Below, in pieces: positions 27,088-37,409 of a stretch of 64,000 bases of DNA (positions within the stretch are counted from its first letter, which is position 1; every line of letters starts with the position of its first letter). The position numbers and the translations under genes are program-made. Origin of the DNA: JABMOV01 sp964344305 (GTDB lineage Bacteria > Fidelibacterota > Marinisomatia > Marinisomatales > JABMOV01); NCBI GenBank assembly GCA_964344305.1, contig CAYFMT010000004.1, forward strand, positions 62,001 through 126,000. Reading direction: 5' to 3'. The notes below the pieces were generated by a model. It did not search any database and had not been told where the DNA came from. It worked only from the letters and a program-made list of their open reading frames with translations.

Positions 27088-27687
27088 ATGAAAAAAACAA
27101 CCGTTGTACTCGCTACCCATAATCAGGATAAGGCAAAAGAATTGCTGGCTGTCCTGTCCGGGTTGAATATTGAGATAAAAACACTGGATGATTTCCCGGA
27201 GATCGGGGACATCCCCGAGACAGGTGAAACCCTTCTTGAGAACAGCTTCCTCAAGTCCCGGGAAGTACATCGGTTGACTGGTTTGCCGTCGGTTGCTGAC
27301 GATACAGGACTTGAAGTGGATGCACTTGACGGAGCCCCAGGTGTGTATGCCGCTCGATACGCAGGAGAAAATGTCACGTATTCCGATAACGTGAATAAAT
27401 TGCTTCACGAGATGGATGGGGTGGAGGAACATGATCGATCAGCACGGTTTCGCACCGTCATGACATTTGTAGATACAAATCGGGAACTATGGGCGGAAGG
27501 GTCCATACAAGGGCGTATTGCAAAACACCCAGACGGAGAGGGCGGTTTTGGTTACGACCCGGTTTTTTATGTCCCTGAATCAGGAAAAACATTTTCTCAA
27601 ATGACATCAGAAGAGAAAAACCTCATCAGCCATCGTGCGAGAGCCACAATGGCCTTGAAAAACAAGCTGGAAACCATATTCAAGTAA
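27088..27687 (+). CDS. rdgB: Non-canonical purine NTP pyrophosphatase (RdgB/HAM1 family)
   Basis: Hydrolyses dITP, XTP and similar bases to monophosphates, keeping them out of DNA and RNA. The 199-residue length is normal. Motifs are LATHNQDKAKEL at the N-terminus (substrate/phosphate loop), SVADDTGLEVDALDGAPGVYAARYAG (shortened: DDTGLEVDAL) with the metal Asp, GGFGYDPVFYVPE and ISHRARA at the C-terminus. A GTG 90 bases upstream is in frame, but the family begins at the MKKTTVVLATHN position, so 27088 is used. Confidence 0.95.
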   Translation: MKKTTVVLATHNQDKAKELLAVLSGLNIEIKTLDDFPEIGDIPETGETLLENSFLKSREVHRLTGLPSVADDTGLEVDALDGAPGVYAARYAGENVTYSDNVNKLLHEMDGVEEHDRSARFRTVMTFVDTNRELWAEGSIQGRIAKHPDGEGGFGYDPVFYVPESGKTFSQMTSEEKNLISHRARATMALKNKLETIFK

Positions 27688-27786
27688 GGAGCACTATATC
27701 GATCAATAGATATCATTTTTAATTCCGGCGGTTTTATCCACCTGTTACACCATATCAACCTGCTTCAAAAAATCTCAACCCTGAGA

Positions 27787-30700
27787 TTGCAGGTGACGTA
27801 TGTCCTACTTATCCTCTCAACATCCATCGCATTACCACAGGACAATCCTGAACAAACACCACTCACTAACCCATTTACTGTATCCGGCTACCCGGGGATG
27901 CCCCTGTCTATGGGGATGCTCCCTGATACCATGCTAACCCCCAGGGGATGGTATACCGCATCCTATGGAGAACGTGAAGTGGAAATCTATATCGATCGGG
28001 ACTGGTCCATGATTGTCCTCACAGAATATGTGAATGGGCAGGTGGTGAAAATGCCATTTGTCTCCTCAATGGATTCCTATTTCAATACCATGATGACCAT
28101 TAACAGGCAAAAAGAGTTCATAAAACATATCAATGCCAAGTTTGATACTCAGGAGGAGAAAAAAGAAGGTCGAAGTCAATCTATCGAAGTGGTGGGTCTT
28201 GACCTGGGTGGTCTTGGACGTGCATCCCTGCGGGTGAGAGGTAATGTAAATATTTCCGGTAAAATGGTGTTCCAGGATCAGCAGCTTGTGGCAGCCAGCA
28301 TCAAGGAACAGCAGAACACACACCTTGAATTTGACCAGAAGCAAAACCTGAATATCGAAGGAAAAATTGGTGACCGGATCACCGTAAAAATGGACCAGGA
28401 CTCTGAACGGGATTTTGACTGGGAAAACAATATTCGCATTACCTACGATGGACATGAAGACGATATCGTACAGAAAATTGAAGCGGGGAATATTTCCTTG
28501 TCCCTGCCAGCCACACAGTTTGTGACCTTCTCAGGTTCCAACAAAGGATTGTTTGGGCTGAAAGCCATATCAAAGCTGGGACCCGTAGATATCACCACCA
28601 TTGCATCAATCGAACAGACCAAAAAGGAACAGCAGGAATACAAAGGTGATAATCAGGAGAAAACCACTGTCATCAAGGATAATCAGTATGTGAAGGATCA
28701 GCATTTTCTCATCCATGAGTGGTTTAGGTATGGCATTACATCCAATAAACTTGATGATTATACTGGACAGGCGTTTGAGATAGAGCCATTTTACCCATTA
28801 AGCGCAAATGGATTGCATTTCGTTGGAGATGTGAAGATTACGGACTTCGAATTATATAAGAGCAGTGGAGAAAATGTCGCCTATGCAAAAGAAGGTGTGG
28901 CCTATACCGATGCATTTGCAGATACGTCAGTTGAAAAGGCAGAACGGTTTTTCGTCCGCATGGAACGGGATATCGATTACTATATTTCTGAGGATTATGG
29001 TTATTTACGACTGAACCAACGTGCAACCAGCGAAGTAATTGCCTGTCGTTTCAACCTGGTTTACAGAGATGGAGCATCCAATGAACGTGTTGTAACTATT
29101 GGTTCAGAAACAGATTCTACTCTCGTGTTGAAACTCATCAAGCCACAGAATTCTTCTCCCACGTCTTCTACATGGGATCTCATGCTGAAAAATGTGTATT
29201 ACCTTGGTACATCCAATATCAACCAGGAAGGATTTGCTCTTCGTATTGTAAGTCAACTGGACAATCCACCATCAGACCGAAATGGTTCAGGGACCACGTA
29301 CATCAGTCTTTTTGGGCTGGATACAAAAGATAAGAATGGAAATCAGACTCCTGACGAGATAGTAGATATTGATAATCCTAATATCATCAGCCTTAGTAGT
29401 GGCGAATTATTCTTCCCCTATTTTTATCCCTTCGCCAGTGGAGATTCCCTTGATGGAGGAAATACCGATGAAAGTCTTGGCGGAAAACTTGGCAAGGGCT
29501 TGATGTACACATCCACAACAGCCACAGACGTCAACAAAGACAATAATTTCAATATTGAGGTGGATTATTCCAACCAGAGCTCCACCATTTCACTGGGATT
29601 CATGCTGGTGGAAGGAAGCGAAGAAATTACTATCAATGGAGCAAAGCAGACTCGTGGAGTGGATTACCAAATCGATTATTTTACAGGAACCATCATTCTC
29701 CAGTCCGAAGCCTCCAAAGATCCAAATGCCAATATCAACATATTATATGACAAGCATGAGCTGGTTTCCTTTGACAAGAAAGTCATCGTTGGAACCCGTG
29801 CACAGATGGACATCAATGAAAATTCATTCCTTGGTGCCACTGCATTATATTTCAATCAATCTGTTATAGATGAAAAAGTAGAGGTTGGGTACGAGCCAAC
29901 TCGAAACTTCATCTGGGACGTGAACGGTCGATACCAGTACAACATGGATGGGTTGACTCGCTGGCTGGACAGATTGCCCATCATAGAAGCAGAAAAAACT
30001 AGTGCCTTCTCGGTAGAAGGAGAAATCGCGCAGGTCTTGCCCAATCCCAACCCCATAAACAATACAGCCACCGGTGACCCTGAAGGTGTTGCCTTTATTG
30101 ATGATTTTGAAGGATCAAAACGAACCACAAACCCATCCATACTGAGACGGTATTGGAAAAAATCATCTTCACCCGTACGATTTGATAGAGAAAAAACATT
30201 TCGGCATTTATACCGCGCCAATATGTGGTGGTATAATCCCTACCAGCAGATTTTAACAAAGGATATCTGGCCCAATCAATCCACATCCATTCAGGCAGGG
30301 AACGAAACCACTGACATTCTTACACTGAACATGAAGCAACAGCCGCATCAGGTTGGCCTGCCTTCTGACTCCCTCTGGTCTGGAATCACCACCGCCTTTT
30401 ATTCTGGTGATTATGACCAAACCAAAAGCAAATTCTTTGAAATCTGGGTAAAAGGAAACAAAGGTAATCTCACCGTTGATATTGGAAAAATCAGTGAAGA
30501 TCAGGATGGGAATGGAAAGCTGAATACAGAGGACAAGGCAGACGGACTTCCGAAGGGAAATGGATTATTGGAAGAGGATGAAGATACAGGGTTGGATGGA
30601 TGCTTTGATGAATTTGAAGATGGATGGGGTGGCTGTCTTGTGGACACAACCTTTGAGGAATACCTTGCCATATATAACGCCACTGGGAATGCAGGGCCCA

Positions 30701-33700
30701 TCAATCCCGATGCAGAAGTGAACGATCCTAATGGAGATAACTGGCAATACACATCCGGTAGTTCTAACTACGAAAAGATAAATGGAACGGAAGGTAATGG
30801 GACAGGATCTCAAATTCAGGAGGGTGGACGTTATCCAGATACGGAGGATTTAGACCGATCCGGATTCCTTGACAAGGAAAATGATTACTTCACAGCCAAT
30901 GTAGACCTTTCAGACACGACCTATCTTGCCGGTATCACGGTGAAGAATGGAAATCCCACCGGGTGGAAATTGTATCGGATTCCGTTAACACATTTCAGAG
31001 CATTGAACAATGTGACCTGGGGTGATGTTCACAACCTGAGGCTCGTCTGGTCCGGTGTGGATTTTAACAATCCCGACGAAACAGCCTGGTTGCGTATTGC
31101 AAAAGTTGAGATGGTTGGAAATGAATGGGTAGAACTGGGTATCACGGAACTGGAATCGAATCGGTACAATGAGAAATTTGTATGGGAGGAAGAAGTATTT
31201 AATGGAGAGACAGGGTATGATACGGTAATCCATACCGCAAGTGCGGACAGTGTATTCGCAGTGACAGTAGTGAATACGGAAGACAATGCCCACTACAAGC
31301 CACCAAAAGGCGTAAAAGGGGAATATGACCCCATCAATCAACTGGAGTCCAAGGAGCAGTCCCTTGTCTTGCAGTTCAATGGATTACCGGCTGAGCAAAA
31401 AGGGGCCGCACAGAAAACATTGTTAAATCTTTCAGGTGATCGCGCAAAATCTTATCTGACTTACGATCGAATGAAGATGTATGTATATGGAGACAGTGAC
31501 TGGATAACATCGGATGAAACGGATGTGGATATGTTCATCCAGTTTGGACTAGGGGAGAACTATTATGAGCTCATTCAACCTGTCTATGATGGATGGGATG
31601 AGGATAAAAACCGAAACTCCGTCAATATTGATCTGAACTGGCTCACATCCCTGAAAATCCAGGATTCAACCAATGTAGACAAAATCAGAAGCACGGATAT
31701 CTTCCTGGATTCATCCAATGTGAAGCATTACCTGTTTACAGATGAAAACGGTGAACTCACTGGAAAGAAAATCACTATTGTAGGGGAACCGGCTATCCAG
31801 CGGAGCAAGTATTTTACAGTTGGTGTGCGAAATCGAGCCAATGAACCTATTTTTGGCGAAGTCTGGCTGGATGAATTAAGGCTCAGCGGCGTGAAAAAGG
31901 ACAAAGGTGTGGCCATGCGCGTACAATCCAAGATGAACCTGTCTGATCTTGGGAGTGCCACGGTGATGTACAGTCGCAGGGATGCTGATTTCCACGTTCT
32001 TCAGGAAAGACTGGGATCAAATAACACAAAAGAGGACTTCAGGGTGAACACCAGCCTCAACCTGTCGAAGTTCCTCCCCAAATCCCTGGGGGTTAGAATT
32101 CCATTGACCACATCCTATGCAAACTCCACCAGCCGTCCGAAGTACATTCCCGGATCTGATATTTACATTGCGCCAGAATCCGTTCCTGATTCCATTAAAA
32201 CACTGTCTGAAAACATTTCCCTATCCACCAGTATTTCCAAAACAGGGAAGTCCGACAATAAGTGGATCAAATATACTCTTGATAACCTGAAGGGCGATTT
32301 TAGCGCATCTCGGAAAACATCTTCAAACGAAATCCTGGAATACAAGACAGACCAGAGTTATACATGGAAAGGGTCTTACAATCTGAATTTTGGCAGGGAT
32401 AACTATTTCACTCCTTTGTCCTGGTTATCTTTCATCCCCATGGTTGGCGATAAATTTGAAGAATTCAATCTTTACTATACACCATCGTCTTTCAATGCAA
32501 ATGCGAATTTGAATGAGAAAATCTCCTCCAAGAAACCCCGGAATGCTGAACCCACACCCCATTCCTATGATCTGGGACTGAACAGGTCCATGGGTCTGGA
32601 TCATAAATTCACAGAATCCCTATCATCCAATTACAAACAGACACAGGCAACAGACCTGGATCATGTGTGGAGTGAAAGGGGATACTCATGGGATATAAAG
32701 GAGTTTGATACAGGAATTCTTACCAACCTGACCGAAAACCTTAGCACCCAATTCAATCCGGAACTATTCAGCTGGCTCCAGCCAAGATTCTCCCATTCAG
32801 CCAATTATCGATGGAATAAACCACTGGGAAGCAACATTGACGGAGCCAATATTGGAACGCAATTGAGATTCAACTCAAATCTGAACCTGAATCTCATCTC
32901 TGTGATGGAGACCTTCTACAAGCCCACATCAAAGAGCAAACCTGCTTCCAGCGGTCGTCGCAGGAGACGTGCCAACACGGAACAGGTAAAACCTGCAGAA
33001 TCGCAGGCTACAAAAAAGAAGGATAGCAAGGTACTTCAGATTATTCACAGCACTCTTAAAAAAGTGGATCCCATAAACCTGACTTATACTCAGACCCTGT
33101 CAAGGACAGGGAATGGCGTTCAGGGCGATGTACCGATTGGATACAAATTTGGTTGGATACCGGAGCATGGATTGGCTCATGCTGAAGGAATTGAAACGAA
33201 TACCGGGAACTGGGAAAATGCCCAGGATTTTTCCATACGTTCAGGGATCAGGCCTATCAACAATCTCTCCTTAAGTTTTTCGTTCGGACAAATGCTTTCA
33301 CAGGGTCGAAGTGGAAGCGGTGTGGAACAATGGAGCTTCAACCGTGACTACCTGGGTTATGGTAAAAACCTGTCCAAAGGACTGCCATTCTCCAGCTGGT
33401 CCATCAAGATCAATGGTCTTGAAAAGCTGCCATTTATTAAAAACTATGTACGGTCCATCAGTTTTGATCATGCATACTCAGGGAAAGAATCACGGGCATG
33501 GCAGTTTGCCGATACATCACAATTCGATATGCCCTCCTTCTGGTATGTTGATCCTTTTATAGAGGACAACGAAAAGTACCAGCGATCCAGTAAGATCAAC
33601 ACCAATTTCGCTCCACTTGCTGGATTAACATTCTCATTTAAAAAGGGTATATCCCTAAACATGAGGTACAATACATCCACATCGCTGGACCAAAACAACA

Positions 33701-34059
33701 CAGGTTTAACCCACAGGACTGAATCCTCATTTACAGCAGGGGCGAATTATTCCCACAGGGGAGGGTTGACTATCCCTCTCCCACTCATGGAGGATTTTCA
33801 CATAGACAATACCATGAACTTCACCTTTAATTTTGACAGCCAGGCAAGTGCGGTAAAAGGGAAAACACTGGATGCCCCAAAATACTCTAAACCTGAAAAG
33901 AACAGCAGCTGGAAAGCAGGGTTGCGTATCAGCTACTCCTTTACAACTCGAGTCAGTGGAGGTATTGTTTATGAATACAGGGAATCAGACAATGCCCATA
34001 CAGGACGGAAAATCGATCGTGATTTTGGATTTGATGTGAATATAGCCATTACTGGATAA
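27787..34059 (+). CDS. sprA: T9SS outer-membrane translocon SprA
   Basis: About 2090 residues, the giant beta-barrel through which T9SS cargo crosses the outer membrane. Matching SprA features include an N-terminal region rich in GLGRASLRVRGNVNISGK and KIGDRITVKMDQDSERDF, PNPNPINNTATGDPEGVAFIDDFEGSK (shortened: VAFIDDFEGSK) near residue 770, acidic calcium-type loops near 905-960, and a long C-terminal run of barrel strands ending in an aromatic-rich tail. It is somewhat shorter than the about 2400 residues of Flavobacterium SprA. The signal peptide begins at a TTG with no positive charge; the frame is open upstream with Lys and Arg codons but no ATG, GTG or TTG, so the start is uncertain. 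The stop overlaps the glutaminyl-cyclase start by one base (TAATG). Confidence 0.93.
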   Translation: MQVTYVLLILSTSIALPQDNPEQTPLTNPFTVSGYPGMPLSMGMLPDTMLTPRGWYTASYGEREVEIYIDRDWSMIVLTEYVNGQVVKMPFVSSMDSYFNTMMTINRQKEFIKHINAKFDTQEEKKEGRSQSIEVVGLDLGGLGRASLRVRGNVNISGKMVFQDQQLVAASIKEQQNTHLEFDQKQNLNIEGKIGDRITVKMDQDSERDFDWENNIRITYDGHEDDIVQKIEAGNISLSLPATQFVTFSGSNKGLFGLKAISKLGPVDITTIASIEQTKKEQQEYKGDNQEKTTVIKDNQYVKDQHFLIHEWFRYGITSNKLDDYTGQAFEIEPFYPLSANGLHFVGDVKITDFELYKSSGENVAYAKEGVAYTDAFADTSVEKAERFFVRMERDIDYYISEDYGYLRLNQRATSEVIACRFNLVYRDGASNERVVTIGSETDSTLVLKLIKPQNSSPTSSTWDLMLKNVYYLGTSNINQEGFALRIVSQLDNPPSDRNGSGTTYISLFGLDTKDKNGNQTPDEIVDIDNPNIISLSSGELFFPYFYPFASGDSLDGGNTDESLGGKLGKGLMYTSTTATDVNKDNNFNIEVDYSNQSSTISLGFMLVEGSEEITINGAKQTRGVDYQIDYFTGTIILQSEASKDPNANINILYDKHELVSFDKKVIVGTRAQMDINENSFLGATALYFNQSVIDEKVEVGYEPTRNFIWDVNGRYQYNMDGLTRWLDRLPIIEAEKTSAFSVEGEIAQVLPNPNPINNTATGDPEGVAFIDDFEGSKRTTNPSILRRYWKKSSSPVRFDREKTFRHLYRANMWWYNPYQQILTKDIWPNQSTSIQAGNETTDILTLNMKQQPHQVGLPSDSLWSGITTAFYSGDYDQTKSKFFEIWVKGNKGNLTVDIGKISEDQDGNGKLNTEDKADGLPKGNGLLEEDEDTGLDGCFDEFEDGWGGCLVDTTFEEYLAIYNATGNAGPINPDAEVNDPNGDNWQYTSGSSNYEKINGTEGNGTGSQIQEGGRYPDTEDLDRSGFLDKENDYFTANVDLSDTTYLAGITVKNGNPTGWKLYRIPLTHFRALNNVTWGDVHNLRLVWSGVDFNNPDETAWLRIAKVEMVGNEWVELGITELESNRYNEKFVWEEEVFNGETGYDTVIHTASADSVFAVTVVNTEDNAHYKPPKGVKGEYDPINQLESKEQSLVLQFNGLPAEQKGAAQKTLLNLSGDRAKSYLTYDRMKMYVYGDSDWITSDETDVDMFIQFGLGENYYELIQPVYDGWDEDKNRNSVNIDLNWLTSLKIQDSTNVDKIRSTDIFLDSSNVKHYLFTDENGELTGKKITIVGEPAIQRSKYFTVGVRNRANEPIFGEVWLDELRLSGVKKDKGVAMRVQSKMNLSDLGSATVMYSRRDADFHVLQERLGSNNTKEDFRVNTSLNLSKFLPKSLGVRIPLTTSYANSTSRPKYIPGSDIYIAPESVPDSIKTLSENISLSTSISKTGKSDNKWIKYTLDNLKGDFSASRKTSSNEILEYKTDQSYTWKGSYNLNFGRDNYFTPLSWLSFIPMVGDKFEEFNLYYTPSSFNANANLNEKISSKKPRNAEPTPHSYDLGLNRSMGLDHKFTESLSSNYKQTQATDLDHVWSERGYSWDIKEFDTGILTNLTENLSTQFNPELFSWLQPRFSHSANYRWNKPLGSNIDGANIGTQLRFNSNLNLNLISVMETFYKPTSKSKPASSGRRRRRANTEQVKPAESQATKKKDSKVLQIIHSTLKKVDPINLTYTQTLSRTGNGVQGDVPIGYKFGWIPEHGLAHAEGIETNTGNWENAQDFSIRSGIRPINNLSLSFSFGQMLSQGRSGSGVEQWSFNRDYLGYGKNLSKGLPFSSWSIKINGLEKLPFIKNYVRSISFDHAYSGKESRAWQFADTSQFDMPSFWYVDPFIEDNEKYQRSSKINTNFAPLAGLTFSFKKGISLNMRYNTSTSLDQNNTGLTHRTESSFTAGANYSHRGGLTIPLPLMEDFHIDNTMNFTFNFDSQASAVKGKTLDAPKYSKPEKNSSWKAGLRISYSFTTRVSGGIVYEYRESDNAHTGRKIDRDFGFDVNIAITG

Positions 34060-34973
34060 TGAAGCGTCTACTCATCATCATATCAACCGTTGGATTCATT
34101 GGATGCCAGAACAATCCACCTGAATTTGACGGGTATAGGGCTTTTGATAACCTGGAAACACAATGCTCTTTTGGTCCCAGAAACCCTGGTTCTGATGGAT
34201 ACATTGACTGTATGAATTTCATCATGGAAACCATGAGCGAGCTCGCTGATACGGTTTTCACTCAACCATTTACCTACACAGAGCAACGAGATTTCCAGAC
34301 CTATGATCTCACCAATATCATTGCTCAATACCGTGGCCCATCTACCCACCATTTACTGATAGGTGCCCATTGGGATACTCGTCCCTGGGCCGACTGGGAT
34401 CGTATCACCAGCGACCGGGATAAACCCATCATTGGAGCCAACGATGGAGCCAGCGGTGTAGCAGTGTTGATGGAACTGGGAAGGATATTCCATGAGGAGA
34501 AACCGCCGGTAAATGTGACACTGGTCTTTTTCGATGGTGAGGATCTGGGAATTGCAGGTGTTAACGAATCCTACGCAAAAGGATCACAGTTTTTTGCCAG
34601 AAACCTGCCCATCTCTCCACCGGATGAAGCCATTATTGTGGACATGGTAGGGGATGCCCAGCTTTCCGTCCCCATAGAGCGGAATTCATACCAGATCGCA
34701 CCAGAGTTGGTGAAAGAATTATGGCAACTGGCAGATAAGCTGGGATTGCAGGCGTTTGAGTCCAGGATTGATCGGGCCATTTACGATGATCATATACCGC
34801 TCTGGGAAATTGCTGGTATCCCTGCAGTGGATATTATTGATTTTGATTACCCCAACAAACAGTCCAACTACTGGCATACACATGATGATATTCCCGACTA
34901 CTGCTCCCCTGAAAGCCTGGATCAGGTTGGGACGTTACTGGTGCATTACATCTGGGGGAAAACCATTGATTGA
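34059..34973 (+). CDS. Glutaminyl-peptide cyclotransferase, M28-like lipoprotein
   Basis: Converts N-terminal Gln of exported proteins into pyroglutamate. The 304-residue protein is itself a lipoprotein (STVGFIGC, lipobox Cys 16). Zinc-site regions typical of the M28/glutaminyl-cyclase family are visible: IGAHWDTRPWADWD, GANDGASGVAVLMELG (metal Asp), VFFDGEDLG (catalytic Glu) and NYWHTHDD (metal His). The ADWD and HTHDD details fit glutaminyl cyclases better than aminopeptidases. Its start is coupled to the sprA stop. Many exported proteins in this window carry Gln at the predicted mature N-terminus, which strongly supports this role. Confidence 0.88.
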   Translation: MKRLLIIISTVGFIGCQNNPPEFDGYRAFDNLETQCSFGPRNPGSDGYIDCMNFIMETMSELADTVFTQPFTYTEQRDFQTYDLTNIIAQYRGPSTHHLLIGAHWDTRPWADWDRITSDRDKPIIGANDGASGVAVLMELGRIFHEEKPPVNVTLVFFDGEDLGIAGVNESYAKGSQFFARNLPISPPDEAIIVDMVGDAQLSVPIERNSYQIAPELVKELWQLADKLGLQAFESRIDRAIYDDHIPLWEIAGIPAVDIIDFDYPNKQSNYWHTHDDIPDYCSPESLDQVGTLLVHYIWGKTID

Positions 34974-35004
34974 TTGGCGACAGAACACTGCCTATTTTTC
35001 CGCC

Positions 35005-35820
35005 ATGCGCTGGATAATCATGCTGGTAATTGCCCTCTTCTTCTGGGGATGTCCCGGAGGCGATTCCGTCCAGGAGGAAGGACTGGCTATTGACGAAACG
35101 CAGTTCATCTATCTTCAGGATATGAACCAGCTGGCTTTTTCCATGGAAGTAGCTTCGCATTTTGGTGGAACTCCACTTTCTTCTGTCTGGATTGAGTGGA
35201 GAGGAACAAACCCTTCAGGATCTCCCGACTCTATTGCCCTCTATGATGATGGTTCACACGGGGATATAATCCAGGATGACAATCTTTGGATGCGGAAAAT
35301 CATGAATATTTCATCTTCTGAGTTATCCCTGCCTGTATCTGCTTCTGACAGTGGAAAAGTATATGTTTCATTCAATGCATTATTTGGTACGGTAACTGAA
35401 TCGAAAGTGGATTCATTTCATCTGGGAAATCTGAAGCCACATATTCTGACTGTAGTTGGACCGGATACCATTACACGTCCAACTGGAAGCGGATACAATC
35501 TATACAGCATTACCTGCACCGTTTCCGATGCCAATGGACTTGATGATATAAAATGGGTAGGGTTTCGATCCTATCACACCCAGTTAGATTCTTTTATGAA
35601 TGGGGGAAACTATATTTACATGTATGATGACGGTGGATCAGTTATCCTGTATGAACCCAATATTACAAGCGGTGATGCCACTGCAAATGATGGTGAATTC
35701 TCCTTTCAGGTACCACTGGGATCATCAGCCAATACGGGTGTTTATGACTGGATATTTGAAGCACAGGATTTTCAATTCGAATACAGTGACACGGTGGTTC
35801 ACAGGATTGTGGTAGAATGA
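35005..35820 (+). CDS. Lipoprotein of unknown function with Ig-like repeats
   Basis: 271 residues. The lipoprotein signal reads MRWIIMLVIALFFWGC. Two similar segments follow: SIALYDDGSHGDIIQDDNLW near residue 75 and YIYMYDDGGSVILYEPN with a SGDATANDGEFSF tail near 205. Both resemble metal-binding Ig-like repeats of surface proteins. The frame runs open another 249 bases upstream inside the cyclase gene, but the lipoprotein start at 35005 is much more plausible. The stop overlaps the next gene by ATGA. Its position in the T9SS block suggests an accessory outer-membrane role. Confidence 0.75.
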   Translation: MRWIIMLVIALFFWGCPGGDSVQEEGLAIDETQFIYLQDMNQLAFSMEVASHFGGTPLSSVWIEWRGTNPSGSPDSIALYDDGSHGDIIQDDNLWMRKIMNISSSELSLPVSASDSGKVYVSFNALFGTVTESKVDSFHLGNLKPHILTVVGPDTITRPTGSGYNLYSITCTVSDANGLDDIKWVGFRSYHTQLDSFMNGGNYIYMYDDGGSVILYEPNITSGDATANDGEFSFQVPLGSSANTGVYDWIFEAQDFQFEYSDTVVHRIVVE

Positions 35821-37409
35821 GACGATTAGTATTCTTTTTGGCATTACCATTCCTGATGGCTCAGTCACATGTGACCACAGATTTCTACCTGGATAAACCA
35901 CAATCCTACCGATCCATGTCCGACGGGCTGTTGAGCAACATCGTATCAGAAATAAAACTTCAGGGAGATTCAACGGTCTGGCTCGGAACCGGCCGAGGTA
36001 TCAGCCGTGTCATTGACTCCCTCACTATAGAAACTCTGGATACCCTGTTTGACGGCACCAATCATGTCATTCTTCAATACGGGATTTCCGCCATTTCCAC
36101 CCAGGGGGATCGCGTGGTGTTTGCGGCTGCTACCAGCGATGATGATGTATCGGTTGGAGCAGGTATATTCATGGCATCCGATGCCACTGATTCTCTCATC
36201 ACCTGGGATATTCATCCACAACCCGTGGACAATTCCAGCGATAGTATCGCTCCATTTGGTGATAAATATTTTCGTGCTTTACCCGTTACAACAGACCATC
36301 AAAATGTAACCTACGATGCAGTTATCTCAGGGAATTATATCTGGATAGCTTCCTGGGCGGGAGGTATCCGACGTTACGATATCTCTGAAGATGTCTGGGA
36401 TAGGATTCCACTACCACTGGACAATACAGAAGATCTCATTACCTGTGCAGATTCGGTGTACGTAACCAATACAGACGGTGATGATGTGTTGAAGGATTTC
36501 TATCTGAACCCGAGGGACCCATCTCTGGGAAATCACAATCACAAAGGATTCTCTGTTTTGGCCTATGGGGATACAGTGTGGGTAGGAACGGCCAACGGAA
36601 TCAATCGTGGTATTCTTGGCCCTGAAGGATGCATTGACTGGGAGCACTATTATTATCCGGTGAACAATGTAACAGGGAATTTTGTGGTTGGACTCGCAAA
36701 GCAGGAATGGAATGGCACTCGAAAGATCTGGGCTGCCTGTCTCAATGCTGATGATCCGACAGAGGACAGGGGACTCGCCTGGACAGACAATGATGGATTG
36801 ACATGGAATCGGGCACTTATTGGTGAGCGTGTGTACAATATTTCGGCACTGGATTCCGTGGTCCTGGCTTCAACTGACAATGGGGTGTGGAAGTCGGAAG
36901 ACGGCTTTACCTGGGCACTTTTTGAACCGGCAAAGGATGCCACTCCACTTCAGTCTGATGAAATCATCAGTGATCAGGTCTATGCCGCGGTCGTGGATAC
37001 GCGGAGTTATTATATCAACCCATCCATATGGATCGGGACACGTGATGGTCTGGCTCGATCATTGGATCTCGATGGAAGTGCGTGGAAGATATTCCGGGCA
37101 GAATACGATGAAGATGAGGTCTATGCCTATCCTAATCCCTTTGCCCCCAGTTCCCACAACACACTTGACGGAGATGGATACGTGCGTTTCCACACGGATG
37201 TAAACGTGTCATTCGTTATCAAAATGACCATCTACAATTTTGCCATGGAGCGAGTGTATTACGAAGAATATGACAGGCGAACAGATGGCGGTGCCCTTAA
37301 ATGGAACGGACGGGATAAAAAAGGACGTCTCGTGGACAATGGGACCTATTTCATCAGGCTGGATTATGACACAAAAACCGAGTGGTTAAAACTCATTGTG
37401 ATTCAATGA
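35817..37409 (+). CDS. Secreted propeller protein with C-terminal sorting-like domain
   Basis: 530 residues. Signal peptide ends LPFLMA before Gln. The body has repeats of the two-component-regulator-propeller type (TVWLGTGRGISRVID, NYIWIASWAGGIRRYD, TVWVGTANGINRG, SIWIGTRDGLARSL). The C-terminal about 95 residues begin YPNPFAPS and end with a FlgD-like fold (RRTDGGALKWNGRDKKGRLV, then DNGTYFIRL), consistent with a T9SS sorting domain. In Bacteroidetes, a PorZ-type propeller of similar layout takes part in T9SS attachment of cargo; the resemblance is suggestive, not proven. It overlaps both neighbours by 4 bases. Confidence 0.8.
   Translation: MRRLVFFLALPFLMAQSHVTTDFYLDKPQSYRSMSDGLLSNIVSEIKLQGDSTVWLGTGRGISRVIDSLTIETLDTLFDGTNHVILQYGISAISTQGDRVVFAAATSDDDVSVGAGIFMASDATDSLITWDIHPQPVDNSSDSIAPFGDKYFRALPVTTDHQNVTYDAVISGNYIWIASWAGGIRRYDISEDVWDRIPLPLDNTEDLITCADSVYVTNTDGDDVLKDFYLNPRDPSLGNHNHKGFSVLAYGDTVWVGTANGINRGILGPEGCIDWEHYYYPVNNVTGNFVVGLAKQEWNGTRKIWAACLNADDPTEDRGLAWTDNDGLTWNRALIGERVYNISALDSVVLASTDNGVWKSEDGFTWALFEPAKDATPLQSDEIISDQVYAAVVDTRSYYINPSIWIGTRDGLARSLDLDGSAWKIFRAEYDEDEVYAYPNPFAPSSHNTLDGDGYVRFHTDVNVSFVIKMTIYNFAMERVYYEEYDRRTDGGALKWNGRDKKGRLVDNGTYFIRLDYDTKTEWLKLIVIQ

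Noticed and set aside
34756..35004. Upstream extension of the 35005 lipoprotein into the cyclase gene
   Set aside because: It would bury the lipoprotein signal and overlap the cyclase in another frame.
35817..37409. Assigning PorZ outright to the propeller protein
   Set aside because: Layout is similar but the sequence alone, without a search, is not enough.
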